A stretch of 64,000 nucleotides of DNA from Bacillus fungorum (lineage in GTDB: Bacteria; Bacillota; Bacilli; Bacillales; Bacillaceae_G): positions 289,807-353,806 of the forward strand of contig NZ_NWUW01000002.1 in the NCBI RefSeq assembly GCF_002746455.1. The letters run 5' to 3'. The notes under the pieces were generated by a model, which worked only from the letters and a program-made list of their open reading frames with translations, was not told the DNA's origin and searched no databases. Every line of letters starts with the position of its first letter. Position 1 is the first letter of the stretch. The translations under genes and the position numbers were made by a program. Below are positions 15,179-25,115 of the stretch, piece after piece.

Positions 15179-16930
15179 ATGAAGGTATTTATTAATTTAG
15201 CGTGGTTTTTTAAGCAAGAAAAACGAGCGTACATAATTGGAATTATTATGTTATTTGGTGTCGCGCTTCTTGAACTTGTAGCTCCGAAAGTACTAGGTAT
15301 TGTAGTAGATGAAATTAATAATGGAACATTAACGTCCGAAAAATTGTTGAAGTGGGTTATTTTGTTAGTAGTTGTAGGGATTACTATGTACATATTACGT
15401 TATTTATGGCGTATTATGATTTTTGGATCTTCGTTAAAGTTAGCCCGTCAATTACGAAAGAATTTATATGAACATTTTACAAAGATGAGCCCATCTTTTT
15501 ATCAATCACGTCGTACGGGCGATTTGATGGCGCATGCGACGAATGATATTCAGGCGATTCAACAAACTGCTGGATCGGGTGTTTTAACGCTTGTTGACTC
15601 ATTGGCGGTTGGGGGATGTGTACTCGTAGCGATGGGATTTACGATTAGTTGGAAGTTAACAATGTTAAGCTTAATTCCAATGCCGATTGTAGCAATTTCA
15701 ACAAATTATTATGGAACGTTATTACATAAAAGGTTTCATAAAGCGCAGCAATCGTTTTCGGAAATCAATGATAAAGTGCAAGAGAGTATGAGTGGGATGA
15801 AGGTAATTCGATCACTTGGACAAGAGAAAGAAGATTTACAAGCATTTCGAAAAAAGTCAGAAGATGTCGTACATAAAAATATGTTAGTCGCGCGTATCGA
15901 TTCGTTGTTTGATCCGACAATCTCTCTTATCGTTGGATTTTCTTTTTTAATTGCAGTATGTTACGGGTCAGTATTGGTTGTGAGAGGAGAATTAACTGTA
16001 GGGGACCTCGTTACATTTACAACGTATTTAGGTACACTTGTTTGGCCAATGCTAGCGTTTGGATGGTTGTTCAACATTATGGAGCGTGGGCGTGCTTCGT
16101 ATGACCGTGTAGAAAAAATTCTCTCGCAAAAATCAGATGTAGTAAATAGAGAAGATGCTGTCCATAAAGTAGCAAGCGGTGATGTTACATTTGCAGTGGA
16201 TTCATTTTCATATAAGAAAAATGAACTGTTACAGCTAATAGATGTTCATTTTGATTTGAAGAAGGGTGAAACACTAGGAGTTGTGGGCCGTACAGGTGCG
16301 GGGAAAACGACGTTATTAAAATGTTTAATCCGTGAGTATGATCATTTTAATGGTGAATTAAAAGTTGGGGAACGGGATATTCGCGATGTAACACTTTACG
16401 GTGTTCGTTCTGCCATTTCATATGTGCCGCAAGATCATTTTTTATTTTCAGCAAGTATTGGGGAGAATATTGCCTTCGGAAAGGCGGATGCTACATATAA
16501 TGAAATTACCCGTGCTGCAGAAATCGCTTGTATTCATAATGACATTCTCCAGTTTTCAGAAGGGTATGAAACAGTAGTAGGAGAAAGAGGTGTTTCGTTA
16601 TCTGGAGGCCAAAAACAGAGAATTTCTATTGCACGTGCTTTATTAACAGATGCCGAAATTTTAATTTTGGATGACTGTTTATCAGCGGTAGATGCAAAAA
16701 CAGAAGAAACGATTTTAAATGCATTAAAGAGGGAAAGAGCAGGGAAAACAACGATTATTACTGCTCATCGTTTAAGTGCAATTCAGCATGCTAATCTTAT
16801 TCTTGTTGTGGATGAAGGCAGAATTGTGCAACGAGGTACACATGAGCAATTAATGGAAGAAAACGGTTGGTATAAAGAAATGTATGAGAGCCAGCAATTA
16901 GAAGCATTAGTTGAGAAAGGAGGCGTATGA
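15179..16930 (+). CDS. Heterodimeric ABC exporter, BmrC/YheI-like half
   Basis: The 583-residue half-transporter has an N-terminal six-helix membrane domain (residues 1-315) and a C-terminal ATPase with Walker A GRTGAGKT (about 371), signature LSGGQKQR and Walker B ILILDDCLSAVDAKTE. The residue after the Walker B aspartate is Asp instead of the catalytic Glu, the mark of the degenerate site of BmrC/LmrC-type subunits. With the overlapping next gene it should form a multidrug-type exporter in the cytoplasmic membrane. The closest relative I recall is B. subtilis YheI. GGAGGAGGAG precedes the ATG. It is the first chromosomal gene after the element. Confidence 0.9.
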   Translation: MKVFINLAWFFKQEKRAYIIGIIMLFGVALLELVAPKVLGIVVDEINNGTLTSEKLLKWVILLVVVGITMYILRYLWRIMIFGSSLKLARQLRKNLYEHFTKMSPSFYQSRRTGDLMAHATNDIQAIQQTAGSGVLTLVDSLAVGGCVLVAMGFTISWKLTMLSLIPMPIVAISTNYYGTLLHKRFHKAQQSFSEINDKVQESMSGMKVIRSLGQEKEDLQAFRKKSEDVVHKNMLVARIDSLFDPTISLIVGFSFLIAVCYGSVLVVRGELTVGDLVTFTTYLGTLVWPMLAFGWLFNIMERGRASYDRVEKILSQKSDVVNREDAVHKVASGDVTFAVDSFSYKKNELLQLIDVHFDLKKGETLGVVGRTGAGKTTLLKCLIREYDHFNGELKVGERDIRDVTLYGVRSAISYVPQDHFLFSASIGENIAFGKADATYNEITRAAEIACIHNDILQFSEGYETVVGERGVSLSGGQKQRISIARALLTDAEILILDDCLSAVDAKTEETILNALKRERAGKTTIITAHRLSAIQHANLILVVDEGRIVQRGTHEQLMEENGWYKEMYESQQLEALVEKGGV

Positions 16931-18693
16931 TGACAGAGAAGAAGCGAAGTGATTTAAGTAGATTACTTTCTTATATGAAGCCATATAAAGGATTGCTATC
17001 TTTAGCGTTTATCTTTTTAGTTGGTGCAACTGTAACTGAAATGATGGGTCCTTTTTTAATTAAACAATTTCTTGATGAACACTTAGTACCACGTAACTTT
17101 GATCAATCAGCACTGGTTACGCTATTTGTAGTGTACCTTATTGCTCACTTATTAAAAGTATTATTTACTTATTTAGACTTATTGTATTTTCAAAATATCG
17201 CTTTTAAAATTGTTCAAGATATGCGTGTTGAAGTATATGATCATGTTCAAAAGTTGTCATTAAGTTTCTTTGATCGTACGCCGATCGGTACGCTCGTATC
17301 GCGCATAACGAATGATACGGAAGCAATAAAAGATTTTTATGTCAGTGTGTTATCCACATTTGTCAAAAATGTAGTCTTTTTAATAGGTATTTTAGTAGCA
17401 ATGTTTTTATTAAATGTAAAATTAGCTCTATTTTCTCTCGTATTAATTCCCATCATGTTTGCGATCATGGTGCTATATCGCCGGAAAAGTGCGGTTTTTT
17501 ATTTAGAAGTGCGTAATCAATTAAGCGTGTTAAATGCAAAGTTAAATGAGTCCATTCAAGGAATGAATATTGTTCAAGTGTTCAGACAAGAAAAGCGTAT
17601 GAGAAAAGAGTTTGAAGAAGTGAATAATAAACATTATAGTGCAGGGAGACGGACGTTAAAGTTAGACGCGTTACTTTTACGCCCAGCAACGGATTTAGTT
17701 CATATTATAGCCATTGCATTAGTACTTGGTTTATTTGGAATTGATGCTTTGAAGAGTCCTGTTGAAGTAGGGGTTCTATATGCGTTTGTTAACTATATAC
17801 ATCGTTTCTTCCAGCCTGTAAATGAGATGATGATGAAATTATCATTTTTCCAACAGGCACTTGTTTCATCATCACGTGTATTTCACTTAATGGACGAGAA
17901 AGACTTAGCGCCAGTTCAACAAGGAGATGGAAATCCTCAAGTCGTTAATGGAGAAATTGAATTTAAAAATGTTACTTTTTCGTATGATGGAAAACGTGAT
18001 GTTTTAAAAAATGTATCTTTTCACGTGAAACAAGGGCAAACAGTTGCTTTCGTTGGGCACACTGGTAGCGGGAAAAGTACCATTATGAATTTGTTAATGC
18101 GATTTTATAATATTAATTCCGGAAATATTGTAATAGATGGTGTAGATTTAGAGAAATTTGAAGAACAAGAAATTAGAAAGAAAATAGGACTCGTATTGCA
18201 AGATGCATTTTTATTTGCTGGAAATGTAAAACAAAATATTCGTATGTATAATGAAGGAATTACGGATGAAGAAGTTAAAGAAGCGGCACAATTTGTGCAA
18301 GCGAATACGTTTATTGAAAAATTACCAGAGCAGTATGAAACGGAAGTAGTAGAAAGAGGAGCTGCCTTTTCTAGCGGTCAACGACAATTAATTGCTTTTG
18401 CTAGAACGATAGCAACGAATCCGAAAGTATTAGTATTGGATGAAGCAACAGCTAATATTGATACAGAAACAGAAGATGCGATCCAAACAGCATTACAGCA
18501 AATGCGAAAAGGGAGAACGACGATAGCGATTGCACACAGATTATCTACAATTCAAGATGCAGATCAAATTTTTGTTATGCATGATGGAGAAATAGTAGAA
18601 AGAGGAACACATCAAGAATTACTGAGTGAACAAGGATTGTACTATAATATGTATTTACTCCAAAATAAAGGGAATTTACAAAAAGCCTTGTAA
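16930..18693 (+). CDS. Heterodimeric ABC exporter, BmrD/YheH-like half
   Basis: This 587-residue partner has six membrane helices and an ATPase with Walker A GHTGSGKS, a variant signature FSSGQRQL and a canonical Walker B plus Glu, VLVLDEATANIDTETE. Thus one composite ATP site is canonical and the other degenerate, as in BmrCD. It lacks the N-terminal extension of B. subtilis YheH (about 670 residues). The ATG at 16930 has ideal spacing to AAAGGAGG; the ATG at 16927 is an alternative. The genes overlap, so translation is coupled. Confidence 0.9.
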   Translation: MTEKKRSDLSRLLSYMKPYKGLLSLAFIFLVGATVTEMMGPFLIKQFLDEHLVPRNFDQSALVTLFVVYLIAHLLKVLFTYLDLLYFQNIAFKIVQDMRVEVYDHVQKLSLSFFDRTPIGTLVSRITNDTEAIKDFYVSVLSTFVKNVVFLIGILVAMFLLNVKLALFSLVLIPIMFAIMVLYRRKSAVFYLEVRNQLSVLNAKLNESIQGMNIVQVFRQEKRMRKEFEEVNNKHYSAGRRTLKLDALLLRPATDLVHIIAIALVLGLFGIDALKSPVEVGVLYAFVNYIHRFFQPVNEMMMKLSFFQQALVSSSRVFHLMDEKDLAPVQQGDGNPQVVNGEIEFKNVTFSYDGKRDVLKNVSFHVKQGQTVAFVGHTGSGKSTIMNLLMRFYNINSGNIVIDGVDLEKFEEQEIRKKIGLVLQDAFLFAGNVKQNIRMYNEGITDEEVKEAAQFVQANTFIEKLPEQYETEVVERGAAFSSGQRQLIAFARTIATNPKVLVLDEATANIDTETEDAIQTALQQMRKGRTTIAIAHRLSTIQDADQIFVMHDGEIVERGTHQELLSEQGLYYNMYLLQNKGNLQKAL

Positions 18694-18709
18694 TTACAAG
18701 GCTTTTTTA
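18681..18709 (+). terminator. Terminator overlapping the ABC exporter stop codon
   Basis: AAAAGCCTTGTAA and TTACAAGGCTTTT form a perfect 26-base palindrome (18681-18706) followed by more T. The stop codon TAA is inside the stem. Confidence 0.85.
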
Positions 18710-18825
18710 CTTTGTTTATAAAATATGTTTGCTCTTTATTTCTATAGTATAAATGTCGTGACCCTTTATTAAAGTTGTACATATTGTATGTATACGAAAT
18801 GAAAAAAATTGATAGGAGCTTTTAT

Positions 18826-19875
18826 ATGCAAGATAGATCTAGTTCAAATATTACGTTTATCGATGTTTCTCATTGGGAAGGGAATATTGATTGGAATGCA
18901 GTGAAGGGATCCGGTATTTCAGCGGCGTATGCAAAAGCGACAGAAGGTGTGAATTATCTTGATCCTACTTTGGTTCAAAATGTACAAGCCGCGCGAAATG
19001 CGAATGTATTAATCGGTGCATACCATTTTGCACATCCAGAACTAAATGATGCAATTTCAGAAGCGAAACATTTTGTGAACATATTACAAAGCAATCAGAC
19101 AGACTTAATGCCAGTTCTAGATTTAGAATCCCCGATAGATCCGAGTAATAGTAATTTAACTGGTACTGCTATATCTAATTGGGCAAGAAGTTTCATAAAT
19201 TATGTGAAACAGACTACTGGAAAAGATGTAATGTTATATACAGGAATTTGGTATATAAATGAGTTTGGAATTAATGGGTTAAGTGATATGCCACTTTGGA
19301 TTTCTAAATACTCTAGTACGCCGCCTGCTGATGCTGGTGGATGGACAGAGTGGACAGCGTGGCAATACACAGATTCTGGTCGAATTTCAGGTGTAGTAGG
19401 AAATTGTGATGTATCGGCGGCGGTTTCATTAGAAGCTTTGCAAGGAAATGGAACAAATGGTGGTGGAAATGTTTTCCCACCTAGTACTGCTACTGCAGTG
19501 TACGGCGTTGCTGTAATTAATGGCGATAATGTAAATTTACGGAGTGGCCCAACTTTACAATCTAGTGTAATCCGCCAGCTAAATAGAGGAGAATCGTATG
19601 AAGTTTTGGACGAACAAGATAGCTGGCTTGCTTTAGGTGGAAGCGAATGGATATACTATGATCCAAGTTACATTCAGTATAAACATTATGTGGCGACTAT
19701 TACTGGTGATAATGTGAATCTGAGAGATGCTCCATCATTAAATGGAAATGTTATAAGACAATTACATCATGGTGAGGCATATCGAGTATGGTGTAAGCAA
19801 GATGGTTGGCTTGGTTTAGGAGGAAATAGCTGGATATACTATGATTCAAGTTATATTCAGTATGGTGTACAATAA
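18826..19875 (+). CDS. GH25 lysozyme-like muramidase with two SH3 domains
   Basis: The ribosome site ATAGGAGC sets the start at ATG 18826 (349 residues); no signal peptide is seen. Residues 10-200 form a GH25 domain: FIDVSHWEGNIDW, AYAKATEGVNYLDP, GAYHFAHP and the catalytic pair in MPVLDLESP, then WQYTDSGRISGV. Residues about 225-280 and 290-348 are two bacterial SH3 domains with VINGDNVNLRSGP and ITGDNVNLRDAP, which bind peptidoglycan. It cleaves the glycan strand. The domain order is that of phage endolysins, but the gene lies outside the element boundary, has its own promoter region and no holin beside it. Confidence 0.9.
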   Translation: MQDRSSSNITFIDVSHWEGNIDWNAVKGSGISAAYAKATEGVNYLDPTLVQNVQAARNANVLIGAYHFAHPELNDAISEAKHFVNILQSNQTDLMPVLDLESPIDPSNSNLTGTAISNWARSFINYVKQTTGKDVMLYTGIWYINEFGINGLSDMPLWISKYSSTPPADAGGWTEWTAWQYTDSGRISGVVGNCDVSAAVSLEALQGNGTNGGGNVFPPSTATAVYGVAVINGDNVNLRSGPTLQSSVIRQLNRGESYEVLDEQDSWLALGGSEWIYYDPSYIQYKHYVATITGDNVNLRDAPSLNGNVIRQLHHGEAYRVWCKQDGWLGLGGNSWIYYDSSYIQYGVQ

Positions 19876-20013
19876 AATGAACGTAAAAGGTATCTCTCCT
19901 GAGATACCTATTATTATAAATATGTAATTTTTACAAAGTGCATATTGAAAGCATAGTATAATATAATGGATGATTATAAAAAATAATTAAAAATGAGATA
20001 AAGGAGTAAAAAT

Positions 20014-21033
20014 ATGGATTATGTGCTAATAGGTGTCGTTTTAATATTATTAGCTGTAGTGTTTGTACTGTTTTATAAAAATAAACAGCTAGAATCAGAG
20101 AGTCAGCAAGTAGAATTTGAAAAGAAACAAGCGATTGAAACGTACGAAAATGAAATTGCAGCTACGGTTACAGAGCATAAAGAACAACAAAATACATTGA
20201 AAAATATGGAACAGAAGAAATACAATGATTTACAAATAAATGCAGCTAGAGAACTTGAAAATATGCGTATGATGAAAAATCAATTAGCTGTACAGCATAG
20301 TAAAGAACGCAGTGAAATGCAAGAAAAACATAGTAACGAAATACATATGTTTCAAAAGTTAATTTCAGATTTGCGAGAGTATACGAAAAATGGAGCTGAA
20401 GTGAATACACACGAAACATTACATTATATGAAGCGTGGCTTCGTAGAGCAAGGCATAATACTAGATAATGAATTTCATATTATGCCGAATGTTTTTATAA
20501 GGAATGAGCATGGAGGAAATGATTTTCGAATTCATCATCTTGTTTTAAGTAAAACGGGCATGTATCTACTTGAGACGAAAGAATGGACAGGGAAATTAAT
20601 TCATGGCTTAACGAAAGAAAATGCTAGTATATATTCATTTATGATTGATGAAATTGGCAAGTATCAACAAGAAGTAGAGAAAGAAGAGACACTTGAATGT
20701 ATTACAGGTGAAGATTCATTAATGATGCAAGTGAAAAATGAAGGGAATCCAGTATATAGGGCGAAGAAACTATCTCATATGCTATACAATTGTTTGAAAG
20801 AAATGCAAGTTGATATTGTAAAAGAAAACGTAAAATCGATTGTATATTTTTATAATGAGAGTGGAAAAGAAGTGCTAGATCTTTCTAAAGAAAAAACGCC
20901 GAGATTAAAAGATAGAGAGCAAATTGTAACGTTCTTCAGAAATGAGATTTTAACAGGGAAAGTAATTTATACAAATCAAGATTTAGAAAAACTTCGAGAA
21001 ATTATTAGCCGGATGAATTATAGAATGAATTAA
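20014..21033 (+). CDS. Membrane-anchored NERD-domain protein
   Basis: The 339-residue protein has one N-terminal membrane helix (residues 4-21), a coiled coil (25-125) and a NERD (nuclease-related) domain from about 130: GFVEQGIILDNEFHIMPNV, NDFRIHHLVLSKTGMYLLETKEWTG, and a later IVYFYNES. NERD domains are restriction-endonuclease-like folds; a DNA role is suspected but unproven for most of them. AAAGGAG precedes the ATG. The next gene begins six bases later. Confidence 0.85.
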   Translation: MDYVLIGVVLILLAVVFVLFYKNKQLESESQQVEFEKKQAIETYENEIAATVTEHKEQQNTLKNMEQKKYNDLQINAARELENMRMMKNQLAVQHSKERSEMQEKHSNEIHMFQKLISDLREYTKNGAEVNTHETLHYMKRGFVEQGIILDNEFHIMPNVFIRNEHGGNDFRIHHLVLSKTGMYLLETKEWTGKLIHGLTKENASIYSFMIDEIGKYQQEVEKEETLECITGEDSLMMQVKNEGNPVYRAKKLSHMLYNCLKEMQVDIVKENVKSIVYFYNESGKEVLDLSKEKTPRLKDREQIVTFFRNEILTGKVIYTNQDLEKLREIISRMNYRMN

Positions 21034-21039
21034 AAAGAG

Positions 21040-21606
21040 GTGGGCTATCTGAGTGCTATATTGAGGGGGATTTTGTATATTTATTTTTGTTTGTATATAC
21101 TAATGTATCTTGTGTTTATTTTCATTATTGATATGGCTCATACGTCATTAAGTGTAACGAGTATTTTTGTAGTAGTCATGCCATTTGTGGTATTAATTAT
21201 AATTCAAAAATCTATCTTATATGTTTCTAAAAATCGTAATGAAGAAAAGAAGCAAATGTCGGGGGTATTAGTAGTAGCGCTTATTCCGTTAATAGTGTGC
21301 ACATGGCAATTAAGTATGAATAAATACACTTCCAAGTTTAATCAAGAGCGGTGGTTAAATGTTGAAGAAAAACGGGTACACATGGTAGAAGATTTATTGC
21401 AAAAATATAAATTAACAGGGAAATCAAATGAAGAAATTATAAAATTATTAGGAGAGCCTACTCAAACAAGAAATGGAGAAGACGGGGTTATCACTTCGTA
21501 CTATCTTGGAGCTGAACGTGGTTTTATTTCGATAGATAGTGAACAGCTTGTTTTACAATTTGATAGAGATGGTAAAGTTGTGGAATATAAGGTGCATAAC
21601 GATTAA
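21040..21606 (+). CDS. Membrane protein with a C-terminal SmpA/BamE-like domain
   Basis: Three hydrophobic segments occupy residues 5-35, 40-60 and 78-95. The exposed C-terminal part contains LLQKYKLTGKSNEEIIKLLG, then EPTQTRNG ... YYLGAERGFISIDSEQLVLQ, the pattern of SmpA/OmlA (BamE)-like folds, of unknown role in Gram-positives. The start is uncertain: GTG 21040 lies on the AAAAGAGG site itself, and TTG 21061 is a later option. It is co-oriented and almost contiguous with the NERD gene. Confidence 0.65.
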   Translation: MGYLSAILRGILYIYFCLYILMYLVFIFIIDMAHTSLSVTSIFVVVMPFVVLIIIQKSILYVSKNRNEEKKQMSGVLVVALIPLIVCTWQLSMNKYTSKFNQERWLNVEEKRVHMVEDLLQKYKLTGKSNEEIIKLLGEPTQTRNGEDGVITSYYLGAERGFISIDSEQLVLQFDRDGKVVEYKVHND

Positions 21607-21819
21607 ATAAACGTAGAGAGAAGCTAATATATTATAGCTTCTTTTTTATATTCCAATATAGTAAATACAGGAAAATAGTAGTCATTCCTATCTATACGAA
21701 TTGGAATGAGTCTGTTATATTGTAAATGGTTATGTTGTTTAATAGTTTAGTAGATAGCCTATATTTTGGTTGAGGAGGGGAATTTTAACACGGATTTAAT
21801 GATATGCGTGTTAAGTATT

Positions 21820-23550
21820 ATGATGAAAAAAGGATTTTATAATGTTTTAGCTGCATCAATTGTATTTAGTATGGTAACGATTCCGAATTATTCCTATGCT
21901 AACGAGCTTGAAAAAACTGTTACAGTTTCACCTGATGAACAAGCTTTAAAAAGTATTGAAAACCATATGAAGGATGAAGATGGTCGAGGAGAAGATAAAG
22001 GAGTAAAAAATGAAGTACAAGGTGATTTTCTTGTACATATAGTGAAAGAAGTACCTTTATACGATTCTAGTAATTTTCAAAAAGAGACAGGGGTTCGTAT
22101 TTCTAATCAAGTCGTAAAGGCTGAGAAGAGAAAAGGGAACGCTTACTACGTTCAAACTTCATCGGGAACGGGATGGATACAAAATAGTGATGGGAATATA
22201 GAGGTTAAAGAAATTCACCCATTATTAAGTGAAAAGTTAGTTATTAATGAAGAAACCTCTACTTACTCTGAACCATTTACTTCATACAAAGAAGAAAATG
22301 TGTTGGAGCCACAAACTATTCAGGTAATTGGACAAGCAGGAGAATGGTTCCAAGTCAAAATAAATAATGAGATGAAATGGATTCATTCACCTTCAGCAAA
22401 GTTTGAAGGAACAAAATCTTCGCTTATTCAAGACACAACACCAACACGTACAAAACGTGCAGCAGTTATGTACGCTGCACCAATAGAAGAGAAAACAACG
22501 GATATTTATGGTGTAACTTTAAAAGAAATGATTGTACCGAAAGGAAATGAAAATATTCGTCCAGGTTATGCGATGAAGCCGAAATATATTACGATTCATG
22601 AGACAGATAATTACAGTGTTGGGGCAAATGCTAGAAACCATGCATTATATTTATATAACCAAGCAACGGGAACGGAAGATCGCTCAGCGTCTTGGCATTT
22701 TACGGTAGACGATAAAGAGATTTATCAACACCTTCCATTAAACGAAAATGCTTGGCATGCTGGAGATGGAGCAGAAGGAACTGGAAATCGAGAATCAATT
22801 GCGATTGAAATTGCTGTAAACGAAGATGGTGATTATAATAAAGCTGTTGAAAATGCTCGTAAATTAACAGCTTATTTAATGGGAGAATTACATATTCCTT
22901 TAGAAAATGTGAAGAAGCATCAATTTTGGAGTGGGAAGAATTGTCCGGCTATTATGATTAAAAATAATGCGTGGGAACCATTCTTACAAGGAACAAAAGT
23001 TTATTATGATGCGAACCATAAAGATGATATAACAGGTGGTTGGTATGAAGCAGACATTCGTGAATTAGATAAACGCGGTATTATGGTTGGGGATGGAAAA
23101 GGTTCTTATTGGCCAGAGCGTCTTGTAACACGTGGTGAATTTGCGAATTTAATATCAAGATCATTGCAGTTACCTGAAGGGTCATCGAATTTTAATGACT
23201 TAAATACAGCACATTCATCGTTAATAGATGGTATTTATCGTGCAGCAAGTGCCGGGATAATAAGTGGTAGAGGAAATGGGGCATTTGCTCCAAATGATAC
23301 AATTAAACGAGATGAAGCTGTTATCATGATTGACCGTGCACTGCAATATAAAAAAATTAAAGGTAACTTAGTTCCGTTACCATTCTCGGATCAAAATTTA
23401 GCATATGATAAACAAGCTGTACAACGTGTTTATGGATTAGGTATTGTAAAAGGAAATGAAAATAATGAATTTATGCCGAAAGGTTCTGCAACGCGTGGGG
23501 AATCGGCGGCATTTATTAATAGAATGTTAAAAGTAATAGAAAGTAAATAA
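21820..23550 (+). CDS. N-acetylmuramoyl-L-alanine amidase with three SLH domains
   Basis: The frame is open from 21766; ATG 21820 gives a good signal peptide (MMKKGFYNVLAAS ... NYSYA), though GAGGAGGGG at 21772 is far from it and the start is uncertain. Two SH3-like segments follow (about residues 65-200), then an Amidase_2 domain with zinc ligands in YITIHETD, ENAWHAGDG and GKNCPA. Three SLH repeats close the protein: WYEADIRELDKRGIMVGDG, LIDGIYRAASAGIISGRG and AVQRVYGLGIVKGNENN, each with a TRGE or KRDE motif. SLH domains bind pyruvylated cell-wall polysaccharide. It should be a wall-anchored autolysin. Confidence 0.92.
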   Translation: MMKKGFYNVLAASIVFSMVTIPNYSYANELEKTVTVSPDEQALKSIENHMKDEDGRGEDKGVKNEVQGDFLVHIVKEVPLYDSSNFQKETGVRISNQVVKAEKRKGNAYYVQTSSGTGWIQNSDGNIEVKEIHPLLSEKLVINEETSTYSEPFTSYKEENVLEPQTIQVIGQAGEWFQVKINNEMKWIHSPSAKFEGTKSSLIQDTTPTRTKRAAVMYAAPIEEKTTDIYGVTLKEMIVPKGNENIRPGYAMKPKYITIHETDNYSVGANARNHALYLYNQATGTEDRSASWHFTVDDKEIYQHLPLNENAWHAGDGAEGTGNRESIAIEIAVNEDGDYNKAVENARKLTAYLMGELHIPLENVKKHQFWSGKNCPAIMIKNNAWEPFLQGTKVYYDANHKDDITGGWYEADIRELDKRGIMVGDGKGSYWPERLVTRGEFANLISRSLQLPEGSSNFNDLNTAHSSLIDGIYRAASAGIISGRGNGAFAPNDTIKRDEAVIMIDRALQYKKIKGNLVPLPFSDQNLAYDKQAVQRVYGLGIVKGNENNEFMPKGSATRGESAAFINRMLKVIESK

Positions 23551-23557
23551 TGAAAAT

Positions 23558-23588
23558 GCATTCGCTTTTGCGAGTGCTTTTTTATTTT
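23558..23588 (+). terminator. Terminator after the SLH amidase gene
   Basis: GCATTCGC (23558-23565) and GCGAGTGC (23570-23577), with one G-T pair and a TTTT loop, are followed by TTTTTTATTTTT. Confidence 0.85.
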
Positions 23589-23789
23589 TCAATATGTTAC
23601 GAAAGGGAGGGAAGGAAATTGAGTGGAATAAGGAATGAAAGCGGAGGTGATGCATATATATAGATGCATTGGGTTGTTTTTATCGTGCATAAACGAACGG
23701 CCCGATTATAATCAGTGTGGAATGGATCAAACCCTTACTGATTAAAGTTTCACATTATCATATTGTATAAATAAAAAGGAGGTAAGACG

Positions 23790-23936
23790 GTGAAAGCAAT
23801 ACCGACTGATGTCCTGAGTAAAGAATTGATGGAAAGAGAAGGCGTTATATCTATTACAGTAAAGGAATTTGAAAAGATAGAAGTAGCTGGGGTAGTAGTT
23901 GCTGGCCCTGCGGTTATTTTGATTAATCAAGATTAA
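23790..23936 (+). CDS. BC1881-family small protein
   Basis: A near-perfect AAAAAGGAGG site lies seven bases before GTG 23790. The product has 48 residues, MKAIPTDVLSKELMEREGVI and then VKEFEKIEVAGVVVAGPAVI, which I recognise as the BC1881 family, small proteins common in B. cereus-group phages and chromosomes. Function is unknown. It stands alone between the SLH amidase and a transporter; a weak terminator-like repeat (AAAAGC/GCTTTT) follows near 23965-23990. Confidence 0.65.
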   Translation: MKAIPTDVLSKELMEREGVISITVKEFEKIEVAGVVVAGPAVILINQD

Positions 23937-24044
23937 GTACATAGTATCAATTTTGAAAAGTATAAAAAGCATCCGTCCAGGGCGCTTTTTATTTGTATGC
24001 AAGGAGGAATATGATGGATAATTGGATTACTGGAGGGAGAGTAT

Positions 24045-24800
24045 GTGGCAATTATTATAACGATGTTAGTAATGGGGGTTTTATTAGGATTTGTTGGAGC
24101 AGGGGGAGCTGGTTTTATTATCGCAATACTCACTTTAGTATTCCATATTCCTATTCACGTTGCGCTTGCAACGTCTTTAACTGCCATGGCATTTACGACA
24201 TTATCTGGGGTTATAAGTCATTATCGTGAAGGAAATGTTGTATTTACTATAGGCGGGATTGTTGGTGGATGTGGAGCACTGGGTTCTTATATCGGTTCCA
24301 AAATTGGTTCACTTATACCACCGTATCTTCTTCATTGGTTTACAGCTGGAATGCTATTTTTATCTGCAATTTTTATGTGTATTAAATTAATTAAGTTTAA
24401 AAATAGGGAAGAATTACTTTTAGCAGAAATTAAAGATATTTCGAAAGAAAACATAATGAAATGTATATGTCTTGGATTAGTCACTGGAATGATGGCTGGT
24501 TCATTCGGGATTGGTTCTGCACCATTTATTCAACTTGGATTAATGGTTCTATTAGGATTGACGATTCAGCAATCTGTAGGAACAACAATGCTTGTTATAT
24601 TGCCGATTGCGATTGGGGGTGGGTTAGGATATAGTTCAGAAGGATATCTAGATTATATATTATTATTGCAAGTATTAATTGGGACGATGTTAGGAGCTTA
24701 TATCGGTGCGAAGTTTACAAATTATGCACCACGTATGCTTTTGAAGTTTTCAATGATTATGACACCAGTTTTCGCTGGATGTATGTTATTAATGGAATAA
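24045..24800 (+). CDS. TauE/SafE-family membrane transporter
   Basis: The 251-residue protein has about eight hydrophobic helices in two related halves. Each half begins with a glycine-rich stretch: LLGFVGAGGAGFIIAI near the start and LVTGMMAGSFGIGSAPFIQ in the middle, the hallmark of the TauE/SafE (DUF81) family of sulfite, organosulfonate or other anion exporters. GTG 24045 follows GGAGGGAG with four bases between. An overlapping short frame at ATG 24011 with a better ribosome site encodes unrelated residues; it may be a leader or noise. Confidence 0.88.
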   Translation: MAIIITMLVMGVLLGFVGAGGAGFIIAILTLVFHIPIHVALATSLTAMAFTTLSGVISHYREGNVVFTIGGIVGGCGALGSYIGSKIGSLIPPYLLHWFTAGMLFLSAIFMCIKLIKFKNREELLLAEIKDISKENIMKCICLGLVTGMMAGSFGIGSAPFIQLGLMVLLGLTIQQSVGTTMLVILPIAIGGGLGYSSEGYLDYILLLQVLIGTMLGAYIGAKFTNYAPRMLLKFSMIMTPVFAGCMLLME

Positions 24801-25115
24801 AAATAATATAGCAAACTAATATGTTTTACGAATGAATTATGTAAGTAATTCATATTTCCCATATAAAAGGATTTGTTTTAATATAATGAGTATAAAGTTC
24901 GAGTATTCGAAGTACTACTTGAATTATATCCCTATCCCTTTTCTAAAAATGCGAACAAGTTTTGCCCTATTCTATTCAATATTTAATTGTATAGAAATAT
25001 ATTGTTCGATGACCATTATGGAACGTACATAATGGGAAAATCCCGATCCTCAAAGAGGATGCCCCTAATCTTCATGTGAAAATATGATCGGATAAGAAAG
25101 CTGGCCAATTGATGG
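24801..25115. other. Intergenic region with a hairpin-rich end
   Basis: No credible gene is seen in the first 200 bases. From about 25,030 there are small stems (GGG/CCC at 25033-25044, ATCCTC/GAGGAT near 25046-25061). A longer stem, GAAAGCTG...CAGCTTTC followed by TTTTTG at about 25097-25132, acts as a terminator and overlaps the end of the next, minus-strand gene. Confidence 0.4.

Noticed and set aside
18826..19875. GH25 lysozyme as endolysin of the phage element
   Set aside because: It lies 3.7 kb beyond the displaced host-gene end, behind a complete chromosomal ABC operon and a terminator, and has no holin beside it.
24011..24229. 72-residue frame starting at ATG 24011 with a good ribosome site
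   Set aside because: Its sequence is an out-of-frame shadow of the TauE/SafE gene and looks non-protein; only a short leader role is conceivable.
24835..25032. 66-residue frame between the TauE/SafE gene and the small minus-strand gene
   Set aside because: It is rich in Tyr, Phe and Ile codons as expected from AT-rich non-coding DNA, and has no ribosome site.
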